From Lachnospiraceae bacterium (GTDB lineage: Bacteria; Bacillota; Clostridia; Lachnospirales; Lachnospiraceae): a stretch of DNA of 7,343 bases. The stretch's first letter is position 1. Each line of letters starts with the position of its first letter. This document shows, piece by piece, positions 1-5,160 of this stretch. Location: the NCBI GenBank assembly GCA_900767585.1, contig CAAFZP010000025.1, positions 1-7,343 on the forward strand, in the 5' to 3' direction. The translations under genes were made by a program, and so were the position numbers. The notes beneath the pieces were generated by a model. The model had not been told where the DNA came from. It saw only the letters and a program-made list of their open reading frames with translations, and searched no databases.

Positions 1-60
1 CGTCTTAATTCTGCAAAAATAATGCAATGGTGTACTGCTTGACAATCATTCTATTTTTTT

Positions 61-66
61 AGGAGG
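61..66 (+). promoter_or_regulatory. Ribosome binding site of the + strand integrase
   Basis: A perfect AGGAGG lies five bases before the ATG at 72 and fixes the start. A TTGACA stands at 39-44, but no -10 box follows at normal spacing, so the promoter probably lies left of the window. Confidence 0.85.
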
Positions 67-71
67 CTGTT

Positions 72-1355
72 ATGGCTTACATCAAAGAACGTGGCAACAA
101 CAATTATTTCGTCAGAGTATCTTGTGGGATGCTCGACAACGGACGTCCTTTTCAAAAATCACGTCTGTTTCGTCCTTCCAAAGTCAACTTGTCAGAATCA
201 AAGGTTCGTAAAGAACTCGACGCTTTCGTCAAGGCTCTTGAGGAAGAGTGTCGAATCGAATTTGAAACCAAGCATCAACCGCAAACCAATGTCGAATTAT
301 CCGAAGGCAAAACCAGACATGACCCCGCGGAAGAACAATTCAAGGGTGATCACCGATCAACGATAACTTCCATTAACCCGTCCGGCACCCCCCTCTTCGC
401 TGATTTCTGTACCATTTATTTGGCAGCCAAAAAGGAGAATATTTCGTCCACCACATATTTGCTTTATGAGACTGCGATTCAGCGTATTCTTATTCCCAAG
501 CTCGGGCATCTTCATTTGGATGAGATTAAACCGTATCATGTTCAGGAACTGATCAATTTCCTGGCTACTCCATCCGGTCGGGTAGACAAAAAGGGCGAGA
601 AACTCGCCCCTGCTACGATTCGCAGATATTTAACCATTCTTCAGTCCATCATGACAATGGCATGGAAGCAAGAATATATCAATTCAAATCCTGCCGACAC
701 ACGCCGCTTGGAAATATCCAAAATCATAACTCCGGAGGTTGAGGCTTTCAGCAACGAAGAGATTGCGGAAATTCTCAAAATGGCGCAGCTTGAACCCATC
801 CACATTCACGCTGTTATTGCCACCGCTATTTATACGGGTGCCAGACGTGGCGAGATTGCCGGGCTGAAGTGGGAGGATATTGATTTTGAAAAACGGACTA
901 TGTATATACGCAGAAGTGTTGTCAAGCTTGCCCGGCAGGAGCCTGAAATCAAACTTCCAAAGACTATCAGCAGCATTCGTCAGATAGCAATTCCACAAGC
1001 TCTTTGTGACATTCTGCAGGAACTGAAAAAAGAGCAAGACCGTAAAAAAGCCTTGCTCGGTGAGAAATGGCATGAGGATGGATTCCTCTTTACCGACTGG
1101 TGCGGTCATGTCATGCATCCTCACACACCGACCAAACAATTCGATAAATTTTTGAAGAAATACGGTTTTCGTCACCTGAAATTTCATGGGTTGAGACATT
1201 CGTCCGCAACCTATCTGCTGTCAAATGGATGCGACATCAAAACCGTTTCAAAGAGACTCGGACATACGTCTATTGATACGACCAATATATATGTACATGC
1301 ACTGGAGAGAACCGACAAGGCAGCTGCCGAATGCTTTGATTCCATTGAAGTCTGA
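72..1355 (+). CDS. int: Tyrosine-type site-specific integrase (first of two), complete
   Basis: This 427-aa protein is a phage/ICE-type tyrosine recombinase, which cuts and joins att sites through a 3'-phosphotyrosine intermediate. Residues 1-35 look like an arm-type DNA-binding domain. Residues about 105-210 are the SAM-like core-binding domain, and about 225-415 the catalytic domain. The catalytic set is complete: Arg258 (TGARRGE), Lys297 (LPKT), His372-x-x-Arg375 (HGLRH), His398 (LGH) and nucleophile Tyr407 (TNIYVH). The start is set by AGGAGG at 61-66, five bases before the ATG. It is the only recognised + strand gene and runs tail to tail into the excisionase-like gene, with 3 bases between the stops. 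Its domain order and several blocks (for example AWKQ.YI.SNP) resemble the second integrase at 1813-3060, so the two are related but divergent. No xis or att site is visible in the 71 bases upstream. The family call is firm; which element it mobilises is unknown. Confidence 0.96.
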   Translation: MAYIKERGNNNYFVRVSCGMLDNGRPFQKSRLFRPSKVNLSESKVRKELDAFVKALEEECRIEFETKHQPQTNVELSEGKTRHDPAEEQFKGDHRSTITSINPSGTPLFADFCTIYLAAKKENISSTTYLLYETAIQRILIPKLGHLHLDEIKPYHVQELINFLATPSGRVDKKGEKLAPATIRRYLTILQSIMTMAWKQEYINSNPADTRRLEISKIITPEVEAFSNEEIAEILKMAQLEPIHIHAVIATAIYTGARRGEIAGLKWEDIDFEKRTMYIRRSVVKLARQEPEIKLPKTISSIRQIAIPQALCDILQELKKEQDRKKALLGEKWHEDGFLFTDWCGHVMHPHTPTKQFDKFLKKYGFRHLKFHGLRHSSATYLLSNGCDIKTVSKRLGHTSIDTTNIYVHALERTDKAAAECFDSIEV

Positions 1356-1358
1356 TCC

Positions 1359-1850
1359 TCATCGTCTTCGCGTGCACGTATAGGACTGAGTGGTTTTGGA
1401 TAGCAATTCGCCGTATTGTTCACTCAACTTGATTCCCTGTGTAATATTACATCCTTCTCTTGATTCCTTTGTCAACAGATTTTCATCGTCAAAGGACTCC
1501 ATAACGATTATTTCTCTTGTGCCGACTGCGTAACTGCGCAGTCGGCCACTTTTTATAAGCCAACGGATTTTATAATCCGTCATAACGCTCTCGGGATCAG
1601 CAGCCTTTATTTCTTTCAGCGCACCTTTGATAGTACGCAGTTTTGGCATGGTTGCAGATTCCAATTCAAACAGACACGCCAATTCCTTAAATAGAATAGC
1701 GATGTTGAGGCATATCCGGGAACCGCATATTTCGTAAGACACGTCGCCGTTTTCAATCAGCAATCGTAAAAAGCCTTCTGTCATAGCGGTTCCGGGATCT
1801 GACGCTCTGATATCATTTACCGCCTGACAGATGGATCGGAGTTTCACCAT
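1359..1850 (-). CDS. Excisionase-like DNA-binding protein with two tandem copies of the domain
   Basis: This 163-aa protein holds two related copies of a small domain of the excisionase/MerR-like winged-helix type. Copy 1 covers residues about 1-57 and begins MVKLRSICQAVNDIRASDP; copy 2 covers about 68-124 and begins MPKLRTIKGALKEIKAADP. Both share the pattern M.KLR.I..A...I.A.DP...MT....R.LI..G...G.R. From general knowledge, such proteins usually carry a single copy of about 60-70 aa and act as directionality factors or DNA-binding accessories beside integrases; I infer that role here. The start overlaps the end of the second integrase by 38 bases and has GAGGT about seven bases upstream, suggesting translational coupling. 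A 39-residue basic tail (ending TCTRRR) matches nothing I know. Copy 2 has its own ATG at 1649, with only a weak GGAA upstream, so a shorter product is possible. The DNA-binding class is likely; excisionase function is unproven. Confidence 0.8.
   Translation of the reverse strand: MVKLRSICQAVNDIRASDPGTAMTEGFLRLLIENGDVSYEICGSRICLNIAILFKELACLFELESATMPKLRTIKGALKEIKAADPESVMTDYKIRWLIKSGRLRSYAVGTREIIVMESFDDENLLTKESREGCNITQGIKLSEQYGELLSKTTQSYTCTRRR
1479..1850 (-). repeat. Internal domain duplication in the excisionase-like gene
   Basis: The two copies lie at about 1680-1850 and 1479-1649 on the - strand, with a linker of about 10 residues. They align almost without gaps and share about 20 identical positions over 57, including KLR, DP, MT, LI and the G.R turn. 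They have clearly diverged, so the duplication or fusion is old rather than an assembly artefact. Confidence 0.75.
1521..1554 (+). terminator. Intrinsic-type terminator for the + strand integrase, embedded in the antisense gene
   Basis: GCCGACTGCG (1521-1530) pairs perfectly with CGCAGTCGGC (1537-1546) around a six-base loop TAACTG. Read on the + strand it is followed by CAC and a run of five T (1550-1554), the form of a rho-independent terminator. It sits about 165 bases past the integrase stop, but inside the coding sequence of the - strand excisionase-like gene, where the stem encodes the predicted wing of the second DNA-binding copy. The U run is short, so efficiency is uncertain. Confidence 0.55.
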
Positions 1851-3060
1851 CTGTTTTACCTCGAATTATCTTTTCCATTTTTTCTGATGCTTCCTTCATG
1901 CTCTCCGCGTAAGGATGCAAATATCTGTTTGTCGTTTTTAGGCTCTCGTGACCAAGCACGGTTTTAACCGTTTCGGGGTCCACTCCATGCTCCACCATCA
2001 GCGAACCGCAGGTATGACGTAAACCGTGCAGTTTCAAATGTCTTAACCCGTATTTGGCTTGTACCTCCGCGCAGATTCGCGTTGGCGCATACAGGCTGAT
2101 ATTCTTGCCGTACTTGTCCGTAAAGACAAAACCGGAGTCCAGCCACGCCCCTTGCGAGTGTCGCTTGTCGCTGGCCTGTTGAATTTTGAGTTCATAGAGG
2201 ATGCGAGAACAGCTTTCGGGGATATACACCGTCCGGTTACTGCTAACGGATTTTGTGGCTTTGATTCTTTGCTCTTCTCCCTTGGGCTTATAAACGCTCC
2301 GGGAAATGGTGATAATTTGCTTGTCGAAATCAATATCATCCCACATAAGCCCCACCAGTTCTCCGCGTCGCATGCCCGTGGTAACCGCAAGCGTCAGCAG
2401 CGCCCTTGTGCGAATGTCTTCGTTCTCCAGTGCCTCTATCAGCTGTTCAACTTCTTCATCGCTGTAGGCTTCCAACTTTGGCTGAACGATTTTCGGATAA
2501 TGGATATAGTTCTTTCCGATTGGATTGGTTTCAATAAACTTCTGTTTCCATGCCTCAGTAATTATAGAGGAAAACACGGTTGAATACCGTTTGACCGATG
2601 CCGGAGACAGACCATGCTCTCCCTTGGCACTTGCTTCGGGTGTGGACAAAAAATCGACAAAACTCTGAATATGAGTGGAATCCACATCTTCAAGCTCCAC
2701 TCTTCCAAAGGAAGGCAGAATGAGAGAGTCAATGATCAGTTCATAGGTTCTACAGGTCGTGGGAGAGAGATGCTTCTGAATGGAAGGATAATAATAATCC
2801 TGCACGAACTGCTCGATGGTCATTCTTCGGCGTGCCCTGATCTCCCAGCTGACCGCCTGTTTCTTCTCATAGCCACCGCTATGTACAAGTTCCTCAAAGA
2901 GAACGGCATACTTTTCAGCAGCCTTCCTCGCCATGGCTGACGTTGATCCAACCGGAGGTTTGTAAATAGTGGAAACAAGGTCCTGCTTCCCGTTCTTCAT
3001 TCCGTTGGAGACCCGAATCAAAAATGTGCCGTTTGGCTTTTTCGTAATATTTGCCATCAT
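1813..3060 (-). CDS. int: Tyrosine-type site-specific integrase (second), complete
   Basis: This 415-aa tyrosine recombinase has an N-terminal arm-binding segment (residues 1-35), a core-binding domain (about 80-185) and a catalytic domain (about 195-400). All catalytic residues are visible: Arg231 (TGMRRGE), Lys270 (ATKS), His345-x-x-Arg348 (HGLRH), His371 (LGH) and Tyr380 (TTNRY). Its start ATG shares bases with the mazF stop (TAATG), and GGAG at 3067-3070 lies six bases upstream. A second in-frame ATG follows directly and would shorten it by one residue. Its 3' end overlaps the excisionase-like gene by 38 bases. It is therefore the middle gene of a mazF-int-excisionase-like unit, and its translation is probably coupled to both neighbours. 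It should mediate integration and excision of the element carrying the - strand genes. Its att site is not identifiable without junction data. Confidence 0.96.
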   Translation of the reverse strand: MMANITKKPNGTFLIRVSNGMKNGKQDLVSTIYKPPVGSTSAMARKAAEKYAVLFEELVHSGGYEKKQAVSWEIRARRRMTIEQFVQDYYYPSIQKHLSPTTCRTYELIIDSLILPSFGRVELEDVDSTHIQSFVDFLSTPEASAKGEHGLSPASVKRYSTVFSSIITEAWKQKFIETNPIGKNYIHYPKIVQPKLEAYSDEEVEQLIEALENEDIRTRALLTLAVTTGMRRGELVGLMWDDIDFDKQIITISRSVYKPKGEEQRIKATKSVSSNRTVYIPESCSRILYELKIQQASDKRHSQGAWLDSGFVFTDKYGKNISLYAPTRICAEVQAKYGLRHLKLHGLRHTCGSLMVEHGVDPETVKTVLGHESLKTTNRYLHPYAESMKEASEKMEKIIRGKTDGETPIHLSGGK

Positions 3061-3425
3061 TATACGCTCCGTTTCTTATATCTGCCGATGGCGAGACTGA
3101 TCCTCAATGCTTTGTCAATCATCTTCATCTCTTCATCGCTCAATGTCCCGATATAGGAGTCTATTCTTGATTTGTCGACAGTCTTGAGCTGTTCAAGGAG
3201 AACCATGGAATTTCTTTCAAGAATGTGGGATGTCAGCTTAACGTGAGTTGGAAGATTGCTTTTTTTGTTTTTACTTGTGACCGGTGCAATGATAACCGTC
3301 GGTGCATGCTTATTCCCCATGTCATTCTGAACCACAACCGCCGGACGCGGACCGCCCTGCTCCGAACCGACAATGGGGTCGAAATTCAAATACACCAAAT
3401 CGCCTCTTTTAATCGCTTTGTCCAT
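3060..3425 (-). CDS. mazF: MazF/PemK-type mRNA endoribonuclease toxin
   Basis: This is a complete member of the MazF/PemK (EndoA) family, cytoplasmic ribonucleases that cut single-stranded mRNA at short sequences and arrest growth. Visible motifs are KRGDLVYLNFDP at the N-terminus, the loop GSEQGGPRPAVVVQND with the catalytic arginine in GGPRP, the catalytic threonine in APVTS, LPTHV, and LLEQLKTVDKSR. These follow the Bacillus EndoA pattern closely. I prefer the ATG at 3425 (121 aa, MDKAIKRGD): AAAGGA lies nine bases before it, but only three bases before an alternative ATG at 3431 (123 aa). The stop overlaps the integrase start as TAATG. No MazE-like (AbrB-fold or ribbon-helix-helix) antitoxin is visible; the gene upstream is a 65-aa unknown. 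It could stabilise the element, or arrest growth when the integrase operon is on. Cleavage specificity cannot be read from the sequence. Confidence 0.93.
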   Translation of the reverse strand: MDKAIKRGDLVYLNFDPIVGSEQGGPRPAVVVQNDMGNKHAPTVIIAPVTSKNKKSNLPTHVKLTSHILERNSMVLLEQLKTVDKSRIDSYIGTLSDEEMKMIDKALRISLAIGRYKKRSV

Positions 3426-3456
3426 TTTCATTTGTCCTTTCTGCTTTTATGTATAA

Positions 3457-3479
3457 CCCGATACGGCAACCATATCGGG
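3457..3479 (-). promoter_or_regulatory. Palindrome/hairpin just upstream of mazF
   Basis: In - strand RNA, CCCGATATGG pairs with CCGTATCGGG around a TTG loop: ten base pairs including one G-U. It lies between the 65-aa gene stop and the mazF start, about 32 bases before the start codon, beside a run of seven C. No U run follows, so it is not a standard terminator. An operator, an mRNA-stabilising or processing hairpin, or a partial attenuator are all possible. Confidence 0.5.
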
Positions 3480-3510
3480 GGGGCAAATCTGTATTAGTAC
3501 AACATCATCC

Positions 3511-3708
3511 TCAATACAGTTCATCGTACAGCAGACCCTCGTCAGGCTCTTCTGAAAATCCTGTTTTTACCGGCACATTGAATTTATGATTGTTCTTTCG
3601 TGGTCTGTTGTCGCACTCTTTTGGTTCAACCCTATGTTTTAAGTTGAGAACAACCGAATCGATGTCCGAATCATCGGGAAATGAAATGTTGATGCGAATT
3701 TCTCTCAT
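3511..3708 (-). CDS. 65-aa unknown protein, possible partner of MazF
   Basis: I do not recognise this family. The start is well supported: AGGAG lies nine bases before the ATG, and the upstream 129-aa gene stops four bases before that ATG. The protein opens with a likely beta strand (REIRINISF), continues with a short segment rich in D and S, has a basic middle (RPRKNNHKF), and ends in an acidic tail (SEEPDEGLLYDELY). No signal peptide or membrane segment is visible. Its size, acidic tail and place directly upstream of mazF fit an antitoxin slot, but it shows no recognisable MazE fold, so that is inference only. An 80-base gap with a palindrome separates it from mazF, wider than in most toxin-antitoxin pairs. 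It is probably a real gene of unknown function. Confidence 0.65.
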   Translation of the reverse strand: MREIRINISFPDDSDIDSVVLNLKHRVEPKECDNRPRKNNHKFNVPVKTGFSEEPDEGLLYDELY

Positions 3709-3712
3709 GCTC

Positions 3713-4102
3713 TCAAACTCCTGCGAAATAATTTCTCGGGAACACTACTTTTGCCTGTTTGCATAGTTTACAGAATTGCTCCAAATCACTTTGGAATATC
3801 GGCAATCCAAGCTCTCGGCGTCGATTCAGAATCAGAAACACGAAGATCACTTTTCTGTCAGCATTCAAAGACACTTCATGTTCCGAGTCGAGAAAAATAG
3901 ATTTCCCATTAACCCAATCGGAAAAGAAATGATGACTGTCACTGAAATCTCTTTCTACTCTCTTACAAATCTGTTTAATCTTTTCCCGATACATGGTCGC
4001 CGCATTTTTATTCTCACTCGCCAGGGATCTCAAAACTTGGATATGATCCAGCAACTCGCAAAACTCCTGATAATCAAACAACGACATGTTTTCTCTTGTC
4101 AT
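3713..4102 (-). CDS. 129-aa unknown protein of the integrase operon
   Basis: I do not recognise this protein. It is mostly helical by appearance, with a helix-rich N-terminal half (DYQEFCELLDHIQVLRSLAS, then MYREKIKQICKRVERDF), a central hydrophobic strand or helix (KVIFVFLILNRRRELG), and a C-terminal LEQFCKLCKQAK segment. The cysteines do not form a clear zinc site. There is no signal peptide. AAAGGAAAG about 10-12 bases upstream supports the ATG at 4102; an in-frame ATG at 4087 (MSLFDY) has a poorer site. It is the first gene of the leftward unit leading to mazF, int and the excisionase-like gene, only four bases from the next start, so it is probably co-transcribed with them. Bases 4103-4588 upstream hold no clear gene and may contain its promoter or leader. 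Coding is likely; function is unknown. Confidence 0.65.
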   Translation of the reverse strand: MTRENMSLFDYQEFCELLDHIQVLRSLASENKNAATMYREKIKQICKRVERDFSDSHHFFSDWVNGKSIFLDSEHEVSLNADRKVIFVFLILNRRRELGLPIFQSDLEQFCKLCKQAKVVFPRNYFAGV

Positions 4103-4175
4103 TTTCTGCTTCTTTCCTTTCGATAATTAAGTTGTCTCATGTGAATACCCATATCTTTCGGTACTTCCCGCAAGG

Positions 4176-4234
4176 CAAATAAAGTATGTATCGGCTCTCG
4201 CATATGTTCACGAGAGCTTCTCACACTTTATTTG
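4176..4234. repeat. Large two-part inverted repeat upstream of the 129-aa gene
   Basis: CAAATAAAGT (4176-4185) is perfectly complementary to ACTTTATTTG (4225-4234). Inside it GCTCTCG (4194-4200) pairs with CGAGAGC (4211-4217) around a ten-base loop. The two stems are separated by an internal loop of 8 and 7 bases. No U run follows on either strand, so it is not a plain terminator. It lies about 75 bases before the start of the 129-aa gene. Confidence 0.65.
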
Positions 4235-4338
4235 TCCTTGACACCCCAAGTGCGTGGGAAGTCATCAAGCGGCAGGCAGTGAACCTGCTCCATTGGAATT
4301 TCACCACCGCCGGGTACTCCGCCGGTTGCGCCTTTCGG
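4228..4338 (-). pseudogene. Possible C-terminal coding remnant (36 codons)
   Basis: On the - strand 36 sense codons run from just after a TAG (4341-4339) to a TAA at 4230-4228. The translation, beginning PKGATGGVPGG and ending DDFPRTWGVKDK, looks more protein-like than the other frames here, but has no start codon with a ribosome binding site and no homolog that I recognise. It may be the tail of a broken gene, a frame that relies on another start, or chance. Its stop codon lies in one arm of the 4176-4234 inverted repeat. Confidence 0.2.
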
Positions 4339-4588
4339 CTACAAAAGTATCATTGTCCTCTGCGTATGTCCTTGCCTCCCTCTGAGTGCTACTCAAATTC
4401 CTTCATATAAGTTTGATCGCTCGCTCTTTGAGAGGTCATGGCGCACTTATGAAGCCGGCTACCCCCGTTACTCACGGGCATTCCGCAGATAATGTGCCTG
4501 ATGAATGGGTATTCAATTGTAAAAGACCAACGAGAGAATTTTGTCCTCTCACTTAATAGCCACAGGAAAAGCAAAAGTGCACCCCCTC

Positions 4589-5029
4589 TTACAAACTTTT
4601 TTGCATTTTTTCAAAAATCTTTTGAAAACGATTTCTGATAGCCGTCTTTCCAATACCCAGCCCCCTTGCAATATCCGCTTGCTTTCGTCCATTAAAGAAC
4701 ACTTCATTTACCAGCCATTGCTGCTGGGGTTCAAGTTTCTGTATGGCTTTACGTACTTGTTCACAAGTCATCTTACGAAGCACAGCCAAATGCACATCGG
4801 CATCCAGGTCAGGTACATCAAATCCACTTGTCAAGGATGCATCAAGCGACTGGGTTCTGCGTGTTTCTTTTCTTTCAACACATTTGCTTTTATATTCGAA
4901 TATGAGAAAATCCCTATAAACCTCTTCAGGTTGTGTCACGAGCCACTCTGCAAGCTCGTCCTCAAGTTCAACCTTGATTTTCTTTACTTCGCCGTTGCGA
5001 AGTGTTATATCGGTAAAAAGTTCTTTCAT
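4589..5029 (-). CDS. Sigma-70 region-4-like regulator of the mobile element
   Basis: This 146-aa protein has a C-terminal sigma-70 region 4 type helix-turn-helix (about residues 90-145: VRKAIQKLEPQQQWLVNEV, then GRKQADIARGLGIGKTAIRN). The N-terminal half is not a recognisable sigma region 2: a short beta-like start followed by an acidic helical part and VERKETRRTQSLDASL. Proteins of this build are common in Clostridial conjugative elements, in a position like the sigma-like gene (orf7) of Tn916; from that I infer a role in switching on element genes. It may not act as a full sigma factor alone, because a -10-binding region is not evident. The start has a strong AAGGAG nine bases upstream, but that site lies inside a predicted hairpin (5034-5093). 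Two terminator-like hairpins lie further up, so control after transcription starts is likely. No good promoter is visible between 5030 and 5126. Confidence 0.87.
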   Translation of the reverse strand: MKELFTDITLRNGEVKKIKVELEDELAEWLVTQPEEVYRDFLIFEYKSKCVERKETRRTQSLDASLTSGFDVPDLDADVHLAVLRKMTCEQVRKAIQKLEPQQQWLVNEVFFNGRKQADIARGLGIGKTAIRNRFQKIFEKMQKSL

Positions 5030-5033
5030 TTTT

Positions 5034-5093
5034 GTAATCTCCTTAAATTTTTGATTTTTGAATTTGTGGTTGAAATCAAAAATCGGAGATTAC
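5034..5093 (-). promoter_or_regulatory. Hairpin predicted to bury the ribosome binding site of the sigma-like gene
   Basis: In - strand RNA, GTAATCTCC (5093-5085) pairs perfectly with GGAGATTAC (5042-5034), and the adjoining GATTTTTGA (5084-5076) pairs perfectly with TCAAAAATC (5061-5053). A 14-base loop closes the inner stem and a ten-base bulge (5052-5043) separates the two on one side. GGAGATTAC contains the ribosome binding site, ending ten bases from the AUG's first base. Eighteen pairs on one continuous 5' arm are unlikely to be chance, and opening the stem should be needed for efficient translation. What opens it is unknown. Confidence 0.65.
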
Positions 5094-5125
5094 GGATACT
5101 TGGCGATGTAAGGTTTCCAGGGCAT
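5090..5125 (-). CDS. Possible 11-residue leader peptide MPWKPYIAKYP
   Basis: An ATG directly after the U run of the second terminator opens an 11-codon frame whose TAA stop falls inside the anti-ribosome-binding-site arm GTAATCTCC. AAAGGA, in the 3' arm of the terminator hairpin, lies eight bases before the ATG, so the frame could be translated only if that hairpin is not formed. A ribosome ending at this stop would disrupt the hairpin over the sigma-like gene's start site. This is inference from position; chance cannot be excluded for so short a frame. Confidence 0.3.
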   Translation of the reverse strand: MPWKPYIAKYP

Positions 5126-5126
5126 G

Positions 5127-5160
5127 AAAAAAGTCCTTTCTGCCGGGAGGCAGAAAGGAC
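5127..5160 (-). terminator. Strong intrinsic terminator (second of tandem pair)
   Basis: On the - strand GTCCTTTCTGCC pairs perfectly with GGCAGAAAGGAC over 12 base pairs with a four-base loop (TCCC), followed at once by six T (5132-5127). The + strand has no T run after the stem, so it works leftward. It lies after the zinc-ribbon gene and before the sigma-like gene. It may simply close the umuC-immA operon or form part of a read-through control. Confidence 0.85.

Larger units (their letters stand above)
4103..4588. other. 486-base region without a convincing gene, rich in short inverted repeats
   Basis: No reading frame here has both a good ribosome binding site and protein-like content. 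Read on the - strand it holds several hairpins: GAGAG/CTCTC (4532-4550), CCCGT/ACGGG (4464-4478), GCAGG/CCTGC (4272-4288), and a large one at 4176-4234. It also holds the direct repeat CGGCGG near 4310-4330. An open stretch at 4228-4338 on the - strand reads PKGATGGVPGGGEIP and ends CLPLDDFPRTWGVKDK, but a stop codon stands directly before it and no start site is visible. A 61-codon frame at 4389-4574 would need a TTG start. The region may be a structured leader or non-coding RNA, a decayed gene, or an origin-type DNA element; the sequence alone does not decide. Confidence 0.4.

Noticed and set aside
39..44. TTGACA resembling a -35 box before the + strand integrase
   Set aside because: At 16-18 bases downstream the sequence is the ribosome binding site itself, with no -10 match, so it cannot be a standard promoter for this start.
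684..1199. 171-codon - strand open frame inside the first integrase
   Set aside because: It is fully antisense to a gene with complete catalytic motifs and has no recognisable domain.
2059..2583. 174-codon + strand open frame inside the second integrase
   Set aside because: It is antisense to an intact integrase; its composition reflects the opposite strand.
4186..4410. 74-codon + strand frame in the gene-poor region
   Set aside because: It has no ribosome binding site, starts inside a large inverted repeat, and its translation has no recognisable motif.
4389..4574. 61-codon - strand frame after the sigma-like gene
   Set aside because: It needs a TTG start; GAGGGGG lies upstream at usable distance, but the translation resembles no family and overlaps hairpins. 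Kept as part of the unexplained region, not as a gene.
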